64,000 nucleotides of DNA from Escallonia rubra (taxonomy: Eukaryota > Streptophyta > Magnoliopsida > Escalloniales > Escalloniaceae), in assembly GCA_033065855.1 (NCBI GenBank), contig JAVXUO010003167.1:124001-188000 (forward strand). The letters are read 5' to 3'. Each line of letters opens with the position of its first letter. The first letter of the stretch is position 1. Under the pieces are notes generated by a model. It was not told the DNA's origin, ran no database searches, and was given only the letters and a program-made list of their open reading frames with translations. Positions 1 through 11,119 of the stretch are shown one piece after another. The translations under genes and the position numbers were made by a program.

Positions 1-540
1 CCTCCCGCCCCCGGACACGTGTCCGATGCCTCTGGACACGTGTCCGACACTCATCGACACACACCTCCGGACACATCGGCATACGTTGATTTATTTTTTA
101 AATGTCGGACACCGTCGATCAGACGTGGTGTCCGTGTCTGCGCTAACTAACAGGTATCTCAATCCAATTGGGTCCCATCCTCCGTCAACAATCTCAATTC
201 TCAATTCTCAATTCTCAAATGCTCAATGCAATAAAAATTAACAAAAATCACACATTTAATCCAATTGGGTCCCATCCTCCGTCAATAATCTCAATACCTC
301 AAATGCTCAATGCACAATTAACAATCTAAAATCATCAATTAACAACCTAAAATCATCAATTAATAATCGCAATTACTTCAAATGCACAGCTAATAACCTA
401 AAATCATCAATTAACAACCTAAAATCATCGATCAATAATCACAATTCTCAAATGCACAATTAACAACCTAAAATTATCAAACAAATGATCAATGTTCAAA
501 TGGAAAAAAATTGTTCAAAATGCATATACCCGATGCGCTT
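1..540. repeat. Low-complexity AT-rich DNA with short palindromes
   Basis: The palindrome GGACACGTGTCC occurs at 13-24 and 34-45. A segment of about 38 bases containing CCAATTGGGTCCCATCC occurs at 161-198 and again at 258-295, so part of this stretch is a direct repeat with a 97-base offset. From about 200 on the sequence is built of recurring AATCTCAAT, AAATGCTCAATGC and CAATTAACAACCTAAAATCATC units. No coding potential is apparent: the only open frame near the start is short and crosses the repeats. Confidence 0.6.
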
Positions 541-1300
541 GAATTATTTCAATTTAGGGTTCGATTGTATCAGGGCATTCAATTTAGGGTTCAATTAGGG
601 GATAAATTAGTTTAATTTAGGGTTCGATTCGATTAGGGCATTCAATTTATGATTTAATTATGGTTCAATTACTTCAATTTATGGTTCAATTAGGGGGTTC
701 TATTAGTTCAATTTAGGGTTCGGTTGAAATGGGGCATTCAATTTAGGGTTCAATTAGGGGATTCAATTAGTTCAATTTAGGATTCGATTGGATTAGGGCA
801 TTCAATTTAGGGTTCAATAAGGGGTTCAATTAGTTTAATTTAGGGTTCGATTCGATTAGGGTATTCAATTTAGGGTTCAATTACTTCAATTTAGGGTTCA
901 ATTATGGTTCAATTACTTCAATTTAGTGGTCGGTTGAATTGAGATATTCAATTAGGGGGTTCAATAAGTTCAATTTAGGGTTCGGTTGGATTAGGGCATT
1001 CAATTAGGGGTTCGATTAGTTTACTTTAGGGTTCGATTCGATTAAGGCATTCAATTTAGGGTTTAATTATGGTTCAATTACTTCAATTTAGAGTTCAATT
1101 ACTTCAATTTAGGGTTCAATTAGGGGGTTCAATTAGTTCAATTTACGGTTCGGTTGAATTGGGGCATTCAATTTAGGGTTCAATTAGTTCAATTTCAGGT
1201 TCAATTGGATTAGGACATTCAATTTAGGGTTCAATTAGTTTAATTTAGGGTTCGATTAGTTTAATTTAGGGTTCGATTCGATTAGGGCATTCAATTTAAG
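541..1300. repeat. Degenerate minisatellite carrying TTTAGGG heptamers
   Basis: The stretch is a head-to-tail array of variants of TTCAATTTAGGGTTCAATTA and TTCGATTCGATTAGGGCA. I counted about 17 TTTAGGG heptamers, the plant telomere unit, but they are spaced 20 to 60 bases apart and never directly adjacent. It is therefore a minisatellite whose unit contains the heptamer, not an ordinary interstitial telomere tract. Higher-order units of roughly 50 to 60 bases recur, with many substitutions, which points to an old array. Confidence 0.75.
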
Positions 1301-2799
1301 CGATGCAGTGACCTATTAATTAGGAGTTCATTTCGCTCACAGACAGGCTACATATTCTAGGATTTGGCAAATAGCATCAACTTATAGTCAAGTCAAGATT
1401 CAAGCATGTGCGACTTGCTCTGAGAACATTCAGCATATATACCGTGTAGTAAACTTGGACAAACTCGGGATAAGAAATTACGTTGCATTCTATATAACAC
1501 AAAGTTCTGAGTATGACAATCTACCAGTAGTTATTTTCCTTTTCCGTCGTTAAGATCTCTGCCAGGCATATATATGAACAACCAAAAACCATAGTAGCTA
1601 AAGTTTTTTTATGGCCATAAGCACTTCCGTTATTCTATTTAACAATTATAGGCACTTTGCACACCGACATAATTAGCAGAATGAGTATAGATATCGGAAC
1701 ACCTCACACCACAACCACAAACATATTGCCAAAGCAATAAGAAGAGAACCCCTTCAGAATGCAGTACCAAAACTCGGGCACAGGCCTTTGGCCTGACCTC
1801 TGAGTCTCCGCAGTTCCTGCCTCTTCAAGGCTTATGATGCAAATAGAAATGGGCGAGAGAGCACGAGGCAAAAATTGTGTTGGTCGGTGTGGGTATGTAT
1901 GGTAGTTGGGAAATACCTTAAAGGTGGGAGGGGGCTTGAAACTTGAAAGTGCTCGGTTACTAGCCTATCAAGGGATTTACATGTTTTCCTGTGAAGTAAG
2001 TGATGCATGAAAGTTTTTCAGCTTGGATTTGTGACTGAGATAGACCGAAGTAACTGCACACTATCAGAAAGTTCTAGATTAAGAAATTTTAAAATCACAC
2101 TTACCAAAAAATTATGAAGGAGCAGAAAGAGGTTTTGGTTTAATTATTGATTACTTCACGCAATGTATGAGTGTAGGTATGTGTCAGGACTCAAAATCTA
2201 GGGTGGTTGGTGAGCGTGTGTGTGTTTGTATTGTGCACGTGTAGTTTTACATGCTAACAACTTCTATTGCGGCTTTGTTTAGTTGAGTTTAGCTATAATT
2301 AGGGCACATGCTAGCTTCTTGTTTATCTCTCTTTTCTTATAGATCCCCTAAGTGATAATTCCAAATTACATGATTGAATGTCATTACGCAGGGGTGATTT
2401 TGCCGTACGAAGCTCCTCCGCAGATTCAATGTGATTTTACTATCCTAGGGAGGGTCTAGCAGCCATCTCCGAAAAGGGGCAGCTTTTCATATGTAGGCAG
2501 TGAACTGGCCCTAGAAGATGAGCTCCATGATCTTGAATTGTTTCCCTCACAGTAAAACCCATTGTATGCGGGCAAGAAACTTCATAAACATCAACTAATA
2601 CTAGCAAACAATAAACTTTTGTCCAAAACCAAACCAAATTGACAGACCAAACAAACCACCTCTAGTCTATAGCTTCAACCAACTCAAATGAGCATCTCTC
2701 ATCGAATCACCTCAACCCACAATCGCTCAAATTGACAGACCAAACAAAAAATATGTTCCCTCTTAATAAGATGAAGCGAAAAACAACCCACATACCTCT
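1301..2799. other. Intergenic, no gene recognised
   Basis: No long open frame and no transposon terminus is visible. Read on the minus strand, 1762-1830 gives a short open stretch with the residues LRRLRGQAKGLCPSFGTAF before a stop, preceded by a possible splice acceptor. This has the feel of a terminal exon, but I cannot name a protein and no upstream exons are evident. A 65-codon minus-strand frame at 2440-2637 is not recognisable. Confidence 0.4.
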
Positions 2800-3386
2800 A
2801 GTTTTTTAAGATGGGCGGCGCGGCAGTGGCGGCGCGGCAGTGGCGGCGCGGCAGTGGCGGCGGCGGTCCTTCAGTTTTGAAGATGGGCGGCAGTGGCGGC
2901 GTCGGTGGCGGTGGCAGGCTATACCAACGTCGGGGGCTGGGTTGCCGAGGATGGTGATGGAGGTGGGGACGGAGGAAATATCGCCGGTGAGAGTTAATAG
3001 AGAGAGAGAGAGAGAAATAGGAGAAAGAAAAGCAGATGGATCTGATATTTTTAAGAACTTTACCGACGGAACACACCCGTCGGTAAAAGTTCGTCGGCAA
3101 AACCCTACTTTCACCAACGGGTATTTTTACCGACGGAATTATTCCATCGCCTATATGTTTTTGAAAATCATTGAAAATTAAAAAAACCTATAAAATATTT
3201 AACGGCGGTACTTTTCGTCGGTAAAAACCTGTCGATGAAAATACGTCGGTAAAACTTTTTAACGACGGAGTTTTCTGTAGTTAAATAGTTTTACCGACGA
3301 ATTTTCATCAACGGTTGTTTCCGTCGCTGAAAGGACTTTTAGCGACGGAATTTCTTCCGTCGCTAATTCCCTCTTTTCTTGTAGTG
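2800..3386. mobile_element. CACTA (En/Spm) element terminus, truncated
   Basis: The right boundary at 3386 reads, on the minus strand, CACTACAAGAAAAGAGGG, a CACTA-type terminal inverted repeat. Directly inside it are subterminal repeats in both orientations of the AGCGACGG and ACCGACGG type, between about 3060 and 3365. At 2813-2870 there is a GC-rich tandem repeat of three 14-base units (GGCGGCGCGGCAGT). No matching left terminus was found, so the element is truncated or its start is unrecognisable. The open frames here run through the GC-rich repeat on both strands and are not credible genes. Confidence 0.7.
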
Positions 3387-4699
3387 ATTGTGGACCGCCA
3401 AGTAGAGAGGAGTAGATTTCACCTAAATGGTTAAGAAAAGTACATATTTAAAATGGTAAAGCTTTCATAAAAGATCCAGACATATTATGACACAACACGT
3501 ATAAATCTACAATTATAGAAATGGCAAAACATGATAAATACATTATTACAATTAAAATAAGTGCAGTTTAGTTCAAGTAACGAAAGGCCTTATCGCAATT
3601 TGATGGCATGCCAAAAGGGAGAAGAATATGGCGTCAAAGATATTAAGGTTTTGAAAGAGTGGATGAAGTGGAAGACACGAAGAAGAGGGAAGAAATTAAT
3701 GTTAACACCCATTAGTGATGAGAGATATATAAGCCAATGATTAGATGGAAAATGGGAAAGATAGAATGCAGAGACCAAATGAAAAAAAGTGTAACACCAT
3801 AATCTTTGCCTAAGAAATAGGAAATGTTAAAAGAAACAAAAAGCTAAAGTGTAACAGCCCATTTTGAATTTGATTTAATGTGCTTAATTGTAGGAAATTA
3901 AGGATTGTGTTTGGTTGAGATGGAAAGAAATGTATAATCGATTAAGCATAAGTCATAATAAAAATATAAAAGAGATAAGGGGTTTCAGAGAGAGAGACTA
4001 ATCAAAGAGACAATGGTCAAACTTTAACTTTCATAAAATGAGATTATCTTAAGGGATGATATGGTCAACTTATTACCAAATTGTGAGATAATTTTGGAAC
4101 TTAAATGATCAGTAGGTTTAAAATTTATAAAAGGAGATTGTCTCGGGTGGATAAGGTCAACTTATTATTTGATTGTGAGAGAGGATTTTGGGATATTAAA
4201 TAGGATAGGTGAGTTTACAATCTTCAAAATCCGTTTTGAAGTTAGACCGGCAATAACGAAATTCAAAATGGAAAATGAACATTTATGAAAAGATATAAAG
4301 TAAGACAGTATTCAAGTAAGCGATGACGTGGCAACTTGTTCTCAGCTTTGGCTTATATACGTATATAATTAGATTAGTCATTATACAACATTACAGCATC
4401 TGTTAACATTCTAATTAAATTACATAACATTCAAAAGAGAATTAGTCATTACACAACATCATTACAGAGCATATGCTAACATTCAAAAGAGCATTAGTCA
4501 TTACACATTATCATTACAACCATAAGATTAACTGGGGGGGAAAAGTCCTAGGGATCTTTAGAACCAAAAAGATCACGAAAAGGACTTTGGCATCTTCAAA
4601 ACCTTCATCACCAGTCAACCTTCGACAAGCATATAGTCCATGTTCCTAAAAAATGGTAATGAAAATGAATGAGGTTCATGAGACAAAATGTCATTATAT
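3387..4699. other. Intergenic with small degenerate tandem duplications
   Basis: No gene is seen. A segment of about 94 bases is tandemly duplicated in diverged form: 4033-4126 and from 4127 share the order ATAAAA-GGAGATT, GGTCAACTTATTA and TTGTGAGA. A unit starting ATTAGTCATTACAC recurs at 4373, 4441 and 4493. The sequence TGTAACAGCCC at about 3849 resembles the start of plant Gypsy LTRs, but no matching end was found. Confidence 0.4.
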
Positions 4700-4704
4700 G
4701 TAAG

Positions 4705-6089
4705 TGTTAGCCCTATGGTTAGATAACCTAGGCTTACATCTTATTTTGATGATAACTACACATTGATTATGTTCTAATGTGTGCTTTGAGTGTATTCTTA
4801 ATAGGTATATACATGCACACTCATGAAGACACATTTGAGAAGTTGGATAGATGTATTAAATCCAAATAAGCTTAAAGTTATAGTGGACATGCTAATAGAA
4901 GCTTCATCAAGTCCAATGTCGAAGAGCAACAAAGAATGCATCGGCTAAGTTACTATCGATTATAATTGATATTTCATATTATGTAACTAGTCTTGGTTTG
5001 ATGCTTGGATTGATGACTATGACCTAAAAATACCTTAGGACACCTTGTGCATTGCATGTGAGTTCATAACCATTCACACAAGTGCGGTTCTTGAAAATGA
5101 GTGAACTTTGGAGCTTACTCAAATTTTCTCAAAAATGTTTTTGGTGCTAAACTTTTCATATCTTGATAAAAATTTTCATTATCTTTGCAACGCGAAAAAT
5201 GGCACCTCAATCTGATTATTCTAGAGAAAGTTATGCCCAAAATAGGAAAGGGGGTTCCGTGAGGCAGCAGAAAAGGCAGTAGGGTAATACAGTCGACTGT
5301 AATTGAATACAGTCGACTGCATTGGTCAAAATTCAGTTCCAATGGCTATTTTTGAGGACAAAACTACAACGGTTATTTTAGAGGGATTACAGTCGACTGC
5401 AATGGCAGTTTTGCCCACTTTATGCCTATAATGGCTACATTTGATCTCTTCTCTATATAAATGATTTGGGGCTTCATTATACACCATGGAAACCACATTC
5501 TAAGTCTCCATTCAATAGAGAAACATCAAGGCTCATAGATTAAACTTTTCTCTCTTCATCTTCATGATTTTACATCATTAAATAGAGCATCTTTGTGAGC
5601 AATTCTTTGATTGAGAGTGAGCATTCTTCAAGTCATCAATTCTCTCATCTCTCTATTGCACTAGAGCTTCATTTGTACTCATTTACTTTCAAGAGGGTTT
5701 CTTTGTACACATTTGATCTTTGTAAAAGGATTGTGATCAAAGCTTGGGTTTGTCAAGTCTTGGGTGAGCTTTGTGGATTCAAGGCTTGTGCTTGGTGTGG
5801 GGATATCACCAAGTGTTGTAAGGGTTTTGATCTTGACCAGGAAGAAGATTGTTGCTAGTGGATTCTAGTGCTCTTGCAAGGGACTTCCTTGAAGAGGTGG
5901 ATGTAGGCTTGAGGGTATATCAAGTCGAACCATTTAAATCTCATTGTCAAGTATCTCTAAACCCTTCTCTCTTTTCATTATCGTTTTACATTTGTGTTGA
6001 GATTGAGGTTAGTTGTTTGTTAATTTTTAAAGTAGTCTTAAAACCATATTCACCCCCCCCCCCCCTCTAGGGTTATTTTATTGGTTTTA
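4705..6089 (+). mobile_element. Solo LTR of a Ty1/Copia element, family 1
   Basis: The 1385-base segment begins TGTTAGCCCTATGG and ends in TTATTTTATTGGTTTTA, matching in order the LTRs found in opposite orientation at 13873-15159 and 18089-19376. It is bounded by a perfect 5-base target duplication, GTAAG, at 4700-4704 and 6090-6094. No internal coding region is attached, so this is a solo LTR left by recombination between the two LTRs of one insertion. It carries three copies of the CAGTCGACTG palindrome upstream of a TATA box, and a long C tract close to its 3' end. Confidence 0.9.
5454..5462 (+). promoter_or_regulatory. TATA box of the solo LTR
   Basis: TATATAAAT lies within CTCTATATAAATG, downstream of palindromic CAGTCGACTG motifs at about 5289, 5311 and 5388. 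In the other two family-1 LTRs the TATA-like CTATAAATACTC has the same position relative to the palindromes. This supports it as the U3 core promoter. Confidence 0.6.
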
Positions 6090-6389
6090 GTAAGGAATTG
6101 AATCTGGTTCATAGAAATGAGAAAAAGTTATGATAGATGAAGAAGACATGAACACATCAGTGACCATGTTTTATATGTTTCACAATAACAACAATAGAAA
6201 AAAGAGCTTACAGTCAAATAGGTGTGCCAAAAAATAAAAAACTATGCACTTAAGTTACCTTGGTGAATCAGTCAGTAACAATAGATGGATTACTTAAACT
6301 ACTTGCATTTGATCACATTGCCTTCTCTGATAAGGAAAAGATTATGAAATTCAGCAAATGAATTCATTAAAAGCAATTTGACTAATTGA

Positions 6390-8447
6390 AAAAATTTACA
6401 TGAAAAGATATCTTCATACTTTTCAACCTCGTTCATAGCTTGTCGAAAGATCAATGGGGACCGAAGGACATTTCAACCAATTTTGAGTACAAACAAGTGC
6501 TTTTACCATCCTTGAATTCGAAGAACTCCTAAATGGATCAAGTATACGACTCATGTGCTAAAAGTTGATTTAGAAGTAACGATAAAAACTGGAATAGCTA
6601 AAACATGCCTTGCTACCTGAGAGAGAACACGATACTTGTTGCTATTCACCTTCCACCACCCTAATATATCAACGGATTTTCTAGAGTTTTTCACAACTCT
6701 CTGCCAAATACCTTTCCACCTTAGATTTGCTCTCTATACTCTTTTCTGCCTCTAAAAGCTTATGATATTGTGCTGCCAATGATTCTTCTCCCTCAACCTC
6801 ATTTTCTTTGGAAACTTGTCTTCTTCCTCTATTTTCATTACGCCTGCTCAAAGTGCTCAAAAAAGCGAACCGAATTTTCCTTCACCTTATCAGCAATATC
6901 TATAACCACCCCACAACCATTCACTTGACATTAGCAAACTTAACGTACTTGAATTGGTGACGAGGGTCCAACACAACATCAATATACACCAACCTAATCA
7001 GTTTATCCACATTTCCCGAATACTTTTCAAACTTTTTCAGCATGTCAGAAGCCATTAAATACAAGATATAATCAGCACTTTACACAATTATATCAATTTC
7101 AATCACACAACCATGATTTAGTTAAAATAGGCATTAAATGTAACATATAAAGAACTAGAAAACCGTAAAGTCACCTCATAGAATATTTTTAGAAACTGAA
7201 CCAACACTATAGCATTTTCCCAATCTTCCAACAAATGAGGCCCTATATTTGTTGCCCTTCCTCTCCCACCGTTGTTTTCATCCTCGTCCTCACTTAAAGA
7301 CACTGAAAAGTACTTACGAAAGCCCAAATCATCTTCTTCTAATCTTCCAAAGGCTTTTTGAAATTTTTGGGCAGCTTCTTAAGTATGTAGAATTCTACCT
7401 AGTAGGAATATCTAGACAAACAAGACTCTTACTTTCAATTTTCTCCTTCTTTGTACATCTCTTGAAACTTAAAAAGCCTAGAAGGATAGAGCCTCACAAA
7501 CCTTACCGTATTATGAATCTTCAAGAATAGACCGTGAACTTCTTTCATACCTTCACTGATTACAAGGTAGTAATCTGAGCACCACACCTCATGTGCGTGA
7601 ACTCATTATCCATGGTAGTACTTTTCCAGCTATTAGTTTTACTCTTCAGATATTTAATGGTATCATCATTAGAACTAGCCTTAGCAACTGTTACAGTACA
7701 AAGATTATCTATCTTCCAATTCAACAAGCAAGTCTAAATAACTTTACCAATTGTTTTGCCCTTGTGATTTTCAACTTGACTAAATACTATATTCTCTTTT
7801 GCAAATTCCAGTCACATTCAATCCAATATAGCTGTAAGACACATGTCGTTGATATTTTGTAATGAAGTCCAAGTGTCAGAAGTGAGACAAACCCTTTCTT
7901 TTTTAGAAGCTCTCCCTCTTTGTAAAACAACTTAAGAATATCTCTAGCAATAGTAAAATGAGATGGAACATTAAATCTTGGTTCCATGATTCCACGTAAA
8001 ATTTTAAACCCTTGACCTTCCACAAGATTAAAAGGTAATTCATCGATAATTTATATCTCAGTAAGTGCTAGTCTGCAATCCTTAACATTAAATGAAGCCA
8101 CCTTTAGCTCATTCACACCAGTATTTTGTCTTTTAGGTTCGTACCTAATTTTGTTTTATTCTTACTATTACCGGCATGTTCATAACACCTAGTATGGCTC
8201 CAAAAAGTACTTGTACCATTTGCCATAATGTAGCTATAGGGCTTAGAACAATACTTACAAATCACGAGTTCAGGATCAGGCTCAGTTGGTGTACTCCCTT
8301 TGACCTTCTGAAAGTGATCCCAGACGTTAGATGGCTTTCTAGTATTTGTCTAATTCTTTCTCTTCGGAGGCCTAAGAGGAAGTGGGCAGAATTGCCGTTT
8401 CCACCAACACCTACTGCCCCCGCATCATCAATCATCTGATACAACAC
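6390..8447 (-). pseudogene. hAT transposase, RICESLEEPER/DAYSLEEPER type, decayed
   Basis: Read on the minus strand from about 8447, the order is that of a plant hAT transposase. First comes a BED zinc finger (VWDHFQKVKG, then CKYC, GTSTFWSH and HTRCYEH) at about 8330-8150. It is followed by DELPFNLVEGQGF and PRFNVPSHFTIARD (about 8060-7930) and the catalytic-core region with CTVTV, MRCGAH and DIPTRWNSTY-like stretches (about 7700-7400). Next is DLGFRKYFSVSL to SSSLYVTFNAYF (7327-7118), then MASDMLKKFEKY and LDPRHQFKYVKF (about 7050-6930). The last part is the C-terminal dimerisation region, with YLAESCEKL, DILGWWKVNSNKY and SKSTFST (about 6720-6540). The family transposase cuts and pastes the element as a dimer. 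Here the frame is broken by several in-frame stops (for example near 8060 and 7790) and frame changes, so no functional protein is expected. The region downstream of 6540 still reads as the family's C terminus. Confidence 0.85.
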
Positions 8448-8771
8448 ACCAATAAGAAATTATTTCTTAACTGAAATTCAAGTTAATGCTACCTCAAGAT
8501 TTCTAATAACACAATTAAGAAATTATTTGTTAACTCTATTACTAGCAATCTTGAGAATTTTGTGAGATTAAAACTTATTTGAAGTCTGAACTTCACCAAG
8601 ACGAAAACTACTCTTAAAAAACGTGAATAATCTCGTTAATAACAATGAAGTGCCAATATAAATCTTTTTTATTTTTCTAACAACCCTTATCTCATGAAAA
8701 AAATGCTATAGGTAGTCAGTAGTCACAGAAGCCACGACTACACATGGCCAGAGACAAAAATGCGATATGTG

Positions 8772-8996
8772 TCTAAAGATTTAAACCAATCTTATTTTAT
8801 GATTTCAATCAAACCCAAAAGTTTCGGCATGGCCAGTGGCCAAAAAATCCCTCATCTTTGTGTGTGTTTAGTAAAATAGTTATCTAAAGATTCAAACCAA
8901 TCTTTTTTTTCTATTTTAATTAAACCCAAAATTTTTAGCATATGGCCAGTGGCGTAAGAATCCCTCATCTTTGTATGGGTTTAATAAAGTCGTTAG
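8772..8996. repeat. Tandem duplication, 111-base unit
   Basis: TCTAAAGATTnAAACCAATC starts at 8772 and again at 8883. Both copies continue through ATGGCCAGTGGC and ATCCCTCATCTTTGT. The two units differ at several places and by short insertions. This duplication lies in the non-coding 5' part of the hAT element. Confidence 0.8.
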
Positions 8997-9022
8997 GAGG
9001 TCTTATTTTGTAATTGGTGAGA

Positions 9023-9310
9023 TCATGTGGAGAAGAAACTGAAGAGAAAAGGAGAAGAGGAAATAGAAGAGAAGAGGAAAGTCAAGAAACAAAAGAGAAG
9101 AGAAGAGGAAGAAACAGAAGAGGAGAGGAGAAAAGAAGACCTTCTTACTTTGTACTTAGAGGGTGGAGTTGAGATGTGGAGGCGGTAGCAGGAGGAGAGA
9201 CATGAGATGATGGAGGCGCAACTGTGGGAGGTGCAGACCGTGGTGGGAGGAGAGACGTGAGATGATGGAGGCGCAGCCGTGATGGAGGTAGAGGCGATGT
9301 CGTGGAGCAA
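9023..9310. repeat. Purine-rich tract and 55-base tandem repeat
   Basis: 9023-9150 is a long AGAGGAGAAG-type purine tract. From 9191 the unit GGAGGAGAGACnTGAGATG...GGAGGCGCA appears twice, with a 55-base period (9191 and 9246). Open frames across it are compositional artefacts. Confidence 0.7.
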
Positions 9311-9637
9311 TCGGCAGATCAGTGGGTGGTCGAGGCTTGGTGAAGCAAACTACAGAGATTTGGGTGGCGAGCGAAAAGTATGGGTTAGGGTTAGAGGAAC
9401 TTAGGGTTACTTGCTTTTTATATGAATGGGTTAAATTTAACTAAGGCAATTAGTAAAAGTAACTGGGGTTAGGTTAAAATATTTACCTATCATGTTCAAA
9501 AAATTCAAACTAAACCGACCGGACATAATATGTGGTTAAAAAAAAAAAAAACCAAACCGACTGTTTTTAAGATCGGTTTGGAATTAGTTAGATTGATTGG
9601 TTCAGTTTTAACAGTGGATCGGTTTCAACGGTTTAAA

Positions 9638-9650
9638 TGCTCACCCCTAG
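9638..9650. mobile_element. Probable hAT terminal inverted repeat
   Basis: TGCTCACCCCTAG reads CTAGGGGTGAGCA on the minus strand, the typical terminus of plant hAT elements. It is followed inward by AACCG and GGTTT-rich subterminal sequence (about 9507-9637). It lies upstream of the minus-strand transposase and is a plausible 5' end of that element. The other terminus was not found, so the exact extent and the 8-base target duplication are unproven. Confidence 0.6.
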
Positions 9651-9845
9651 TACATACCCCTAACTTATGTGGTAGAGCCCTAACCAATGGGTAGAACTCT
9701 GTAGATATTCAGCAGAAGAGGAGAACGCGCACCTCAAAAGCCGACCAACGAACATTTAGGAGGGTTGCCTAACTCCCTTTATGCGACTCCCAACATGCCT
9801 TCGCTCCCAGGGTGACTCGTCAGCCTTAAAACCGTTTAACCCGCC

Positions 9846-10142
9846 TGAAACCAATAAACCAACCCTATTGGGAGGGGGGGGGGTGGAGGATTTAAACTAA
9901 CAAAACCATGAATCTCAATCAAACCAATGAACAATCTTAAACATTCTAAAAAATTATAAAACAATAAGTAAATAGATTGAGTTAGAGATACTTGACACAA
10001 AGATTTAATGGTTCGGCTTGAACTGCACTTAACCCAATACATCTACCTCTTCAAAGAAGTCCCTTAGAAAGCACTAAAATTCACTGACAACAATCTTCTT
10101 CCGCGTCAAGATCAAAATCCTTACAAACACTTGATGATATTG
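9846..10142 (-). mobile_element. Copia family-1 LTR fragment
   Basis: The stretch starts TGAAACCAATAAA and a G-rich tract, then runs through ATGGTTCGGCTTGA, CTACCTCTTCAA and GTCAAGATC. This is the same order as the start of the minus-strand LTRs at 13873 and 18089, with considerable divergence. The remainder of the LTR is absent. It is an older relative of the family, left as a fragment. Confidence 0.75.
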
Positions 10143-11119
10143 TAGAAACCCCATTTTTGTAGACGTTATTTCATTGAAAATGTTGGCTCGTTATAGAGCT
10201 AATTTCAGCTTGATAACACTCAAACAAGTGATATTGTAGAGGCAAAATAAATCTGCATTTCAGCATATTACAAGGGCAAAAACAGGGGAAGTATAACTGA
10301 GTTGCTTTCCCTAGAACACAACTTTGATTCTTAAACACTTACACTCTGATTTCAATAGACCATACATGCTAAAGCCTCACCCTTGTACTAGTAGTAAGCT
10401 AACAAGTGGCCTACATGCAAGATACAAACTAACTCAAGTCACTAATTACACATAGACACAACCATAGTTAACAAAACTACCTAACACAGACAAATGACAA
10501 CACATTACATCTCAACATTGTTTTTGTAGGCCTTATTTAATTATTTCAGTCTTGTCTAGTTGGTCATGACTGTTTAATTAACTTATTCAGTTTGAGCTTA
10601 ACTCGGGTCAAAGTCTAGATAGGGTAGAGAGTCTGGTAGTTGAGTTCACTTTATTTGGGTTTCTGTGCCGATTTTATCTTAATCTCTTGCATTTAATTAA
10701 AAGGTGGTCATTTTATTCTAGAAATAGGCTTGAAAGTACATTCAGTAGGAAAAAAGTACCTATCGGTTTTCCTTAACCTAGCATGTTATCCTTAAAGACT
10801 TAAATGTACTGGTGAGTAAAGGTACTTTGGTCGTTTTGGTCTTTTATATCTTACTTCTTTGTGGTGATAAGAACCATTAATTAATCCCCTTTATAACTCT
10901 TCTGCACCCACATCTCTATATAAACAACCCCTCGCAGCACCTTTGAGAGATATTCAAGCAAGAGAGAGAAAGATTAAAAATCCTTCCTCCCCTCCACTTT
11001 GTGTGCATCGTTCTTCCATCACATGGTGGATAACCTGGAGTTAGCAACCAGACTATTCAAATTAGAGGTATATCTTTCTACTTAATTTTTTCTATTTTTT
11101 TTGGAAAAAATTAGAATTG
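10143..11119. other. Unidentified stretch with a TATA-like promoter
   Basis: No protein-coding frame is seen. TCTATATAAACAA at 10914-10926 is followed by a purine-rich leader (GAGAGATATTCAAGCAAGAGAG), which looks like a core promoter and transcription start of an LTR or small gene. No LTR ends or target duplication could be placed around it. Confidence 0.35.

Noticed and set aside
541-1300. True interstitial telomere tract
   Set aside because: The TTTAGGG heptamers never occur in direct tandem. They are parts of a longer AT-rich unit.
1762-1830. Possible last exon of a host gene on the minus strand
   Set aside because: The peptide end looks coding-like, but the family is unknown, the open stretch is short, and two frames look equally plausible.
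2440-2637. Possible N-terminal exon of an ABC transporter of the PDR type on the minus strand
   Set aside because: One frame reads RASSLPTYEKL, but it meets a stop at once. No further exon or ABC motif is near, and the similarity is too short.
2798-3181. Overlapping open frames of about 100 codons on both strands
   Set aside because: They run through a GC-rich 14-base tandem repeat and CACTA subterminal repeats. Frames on both strands at once are a composition effect.
9023-9310. A 95-codon Ser-rich minus-strand frame
   Set aside because: It is a translation of an AG-rich tract and a 55-base tandem repeat.
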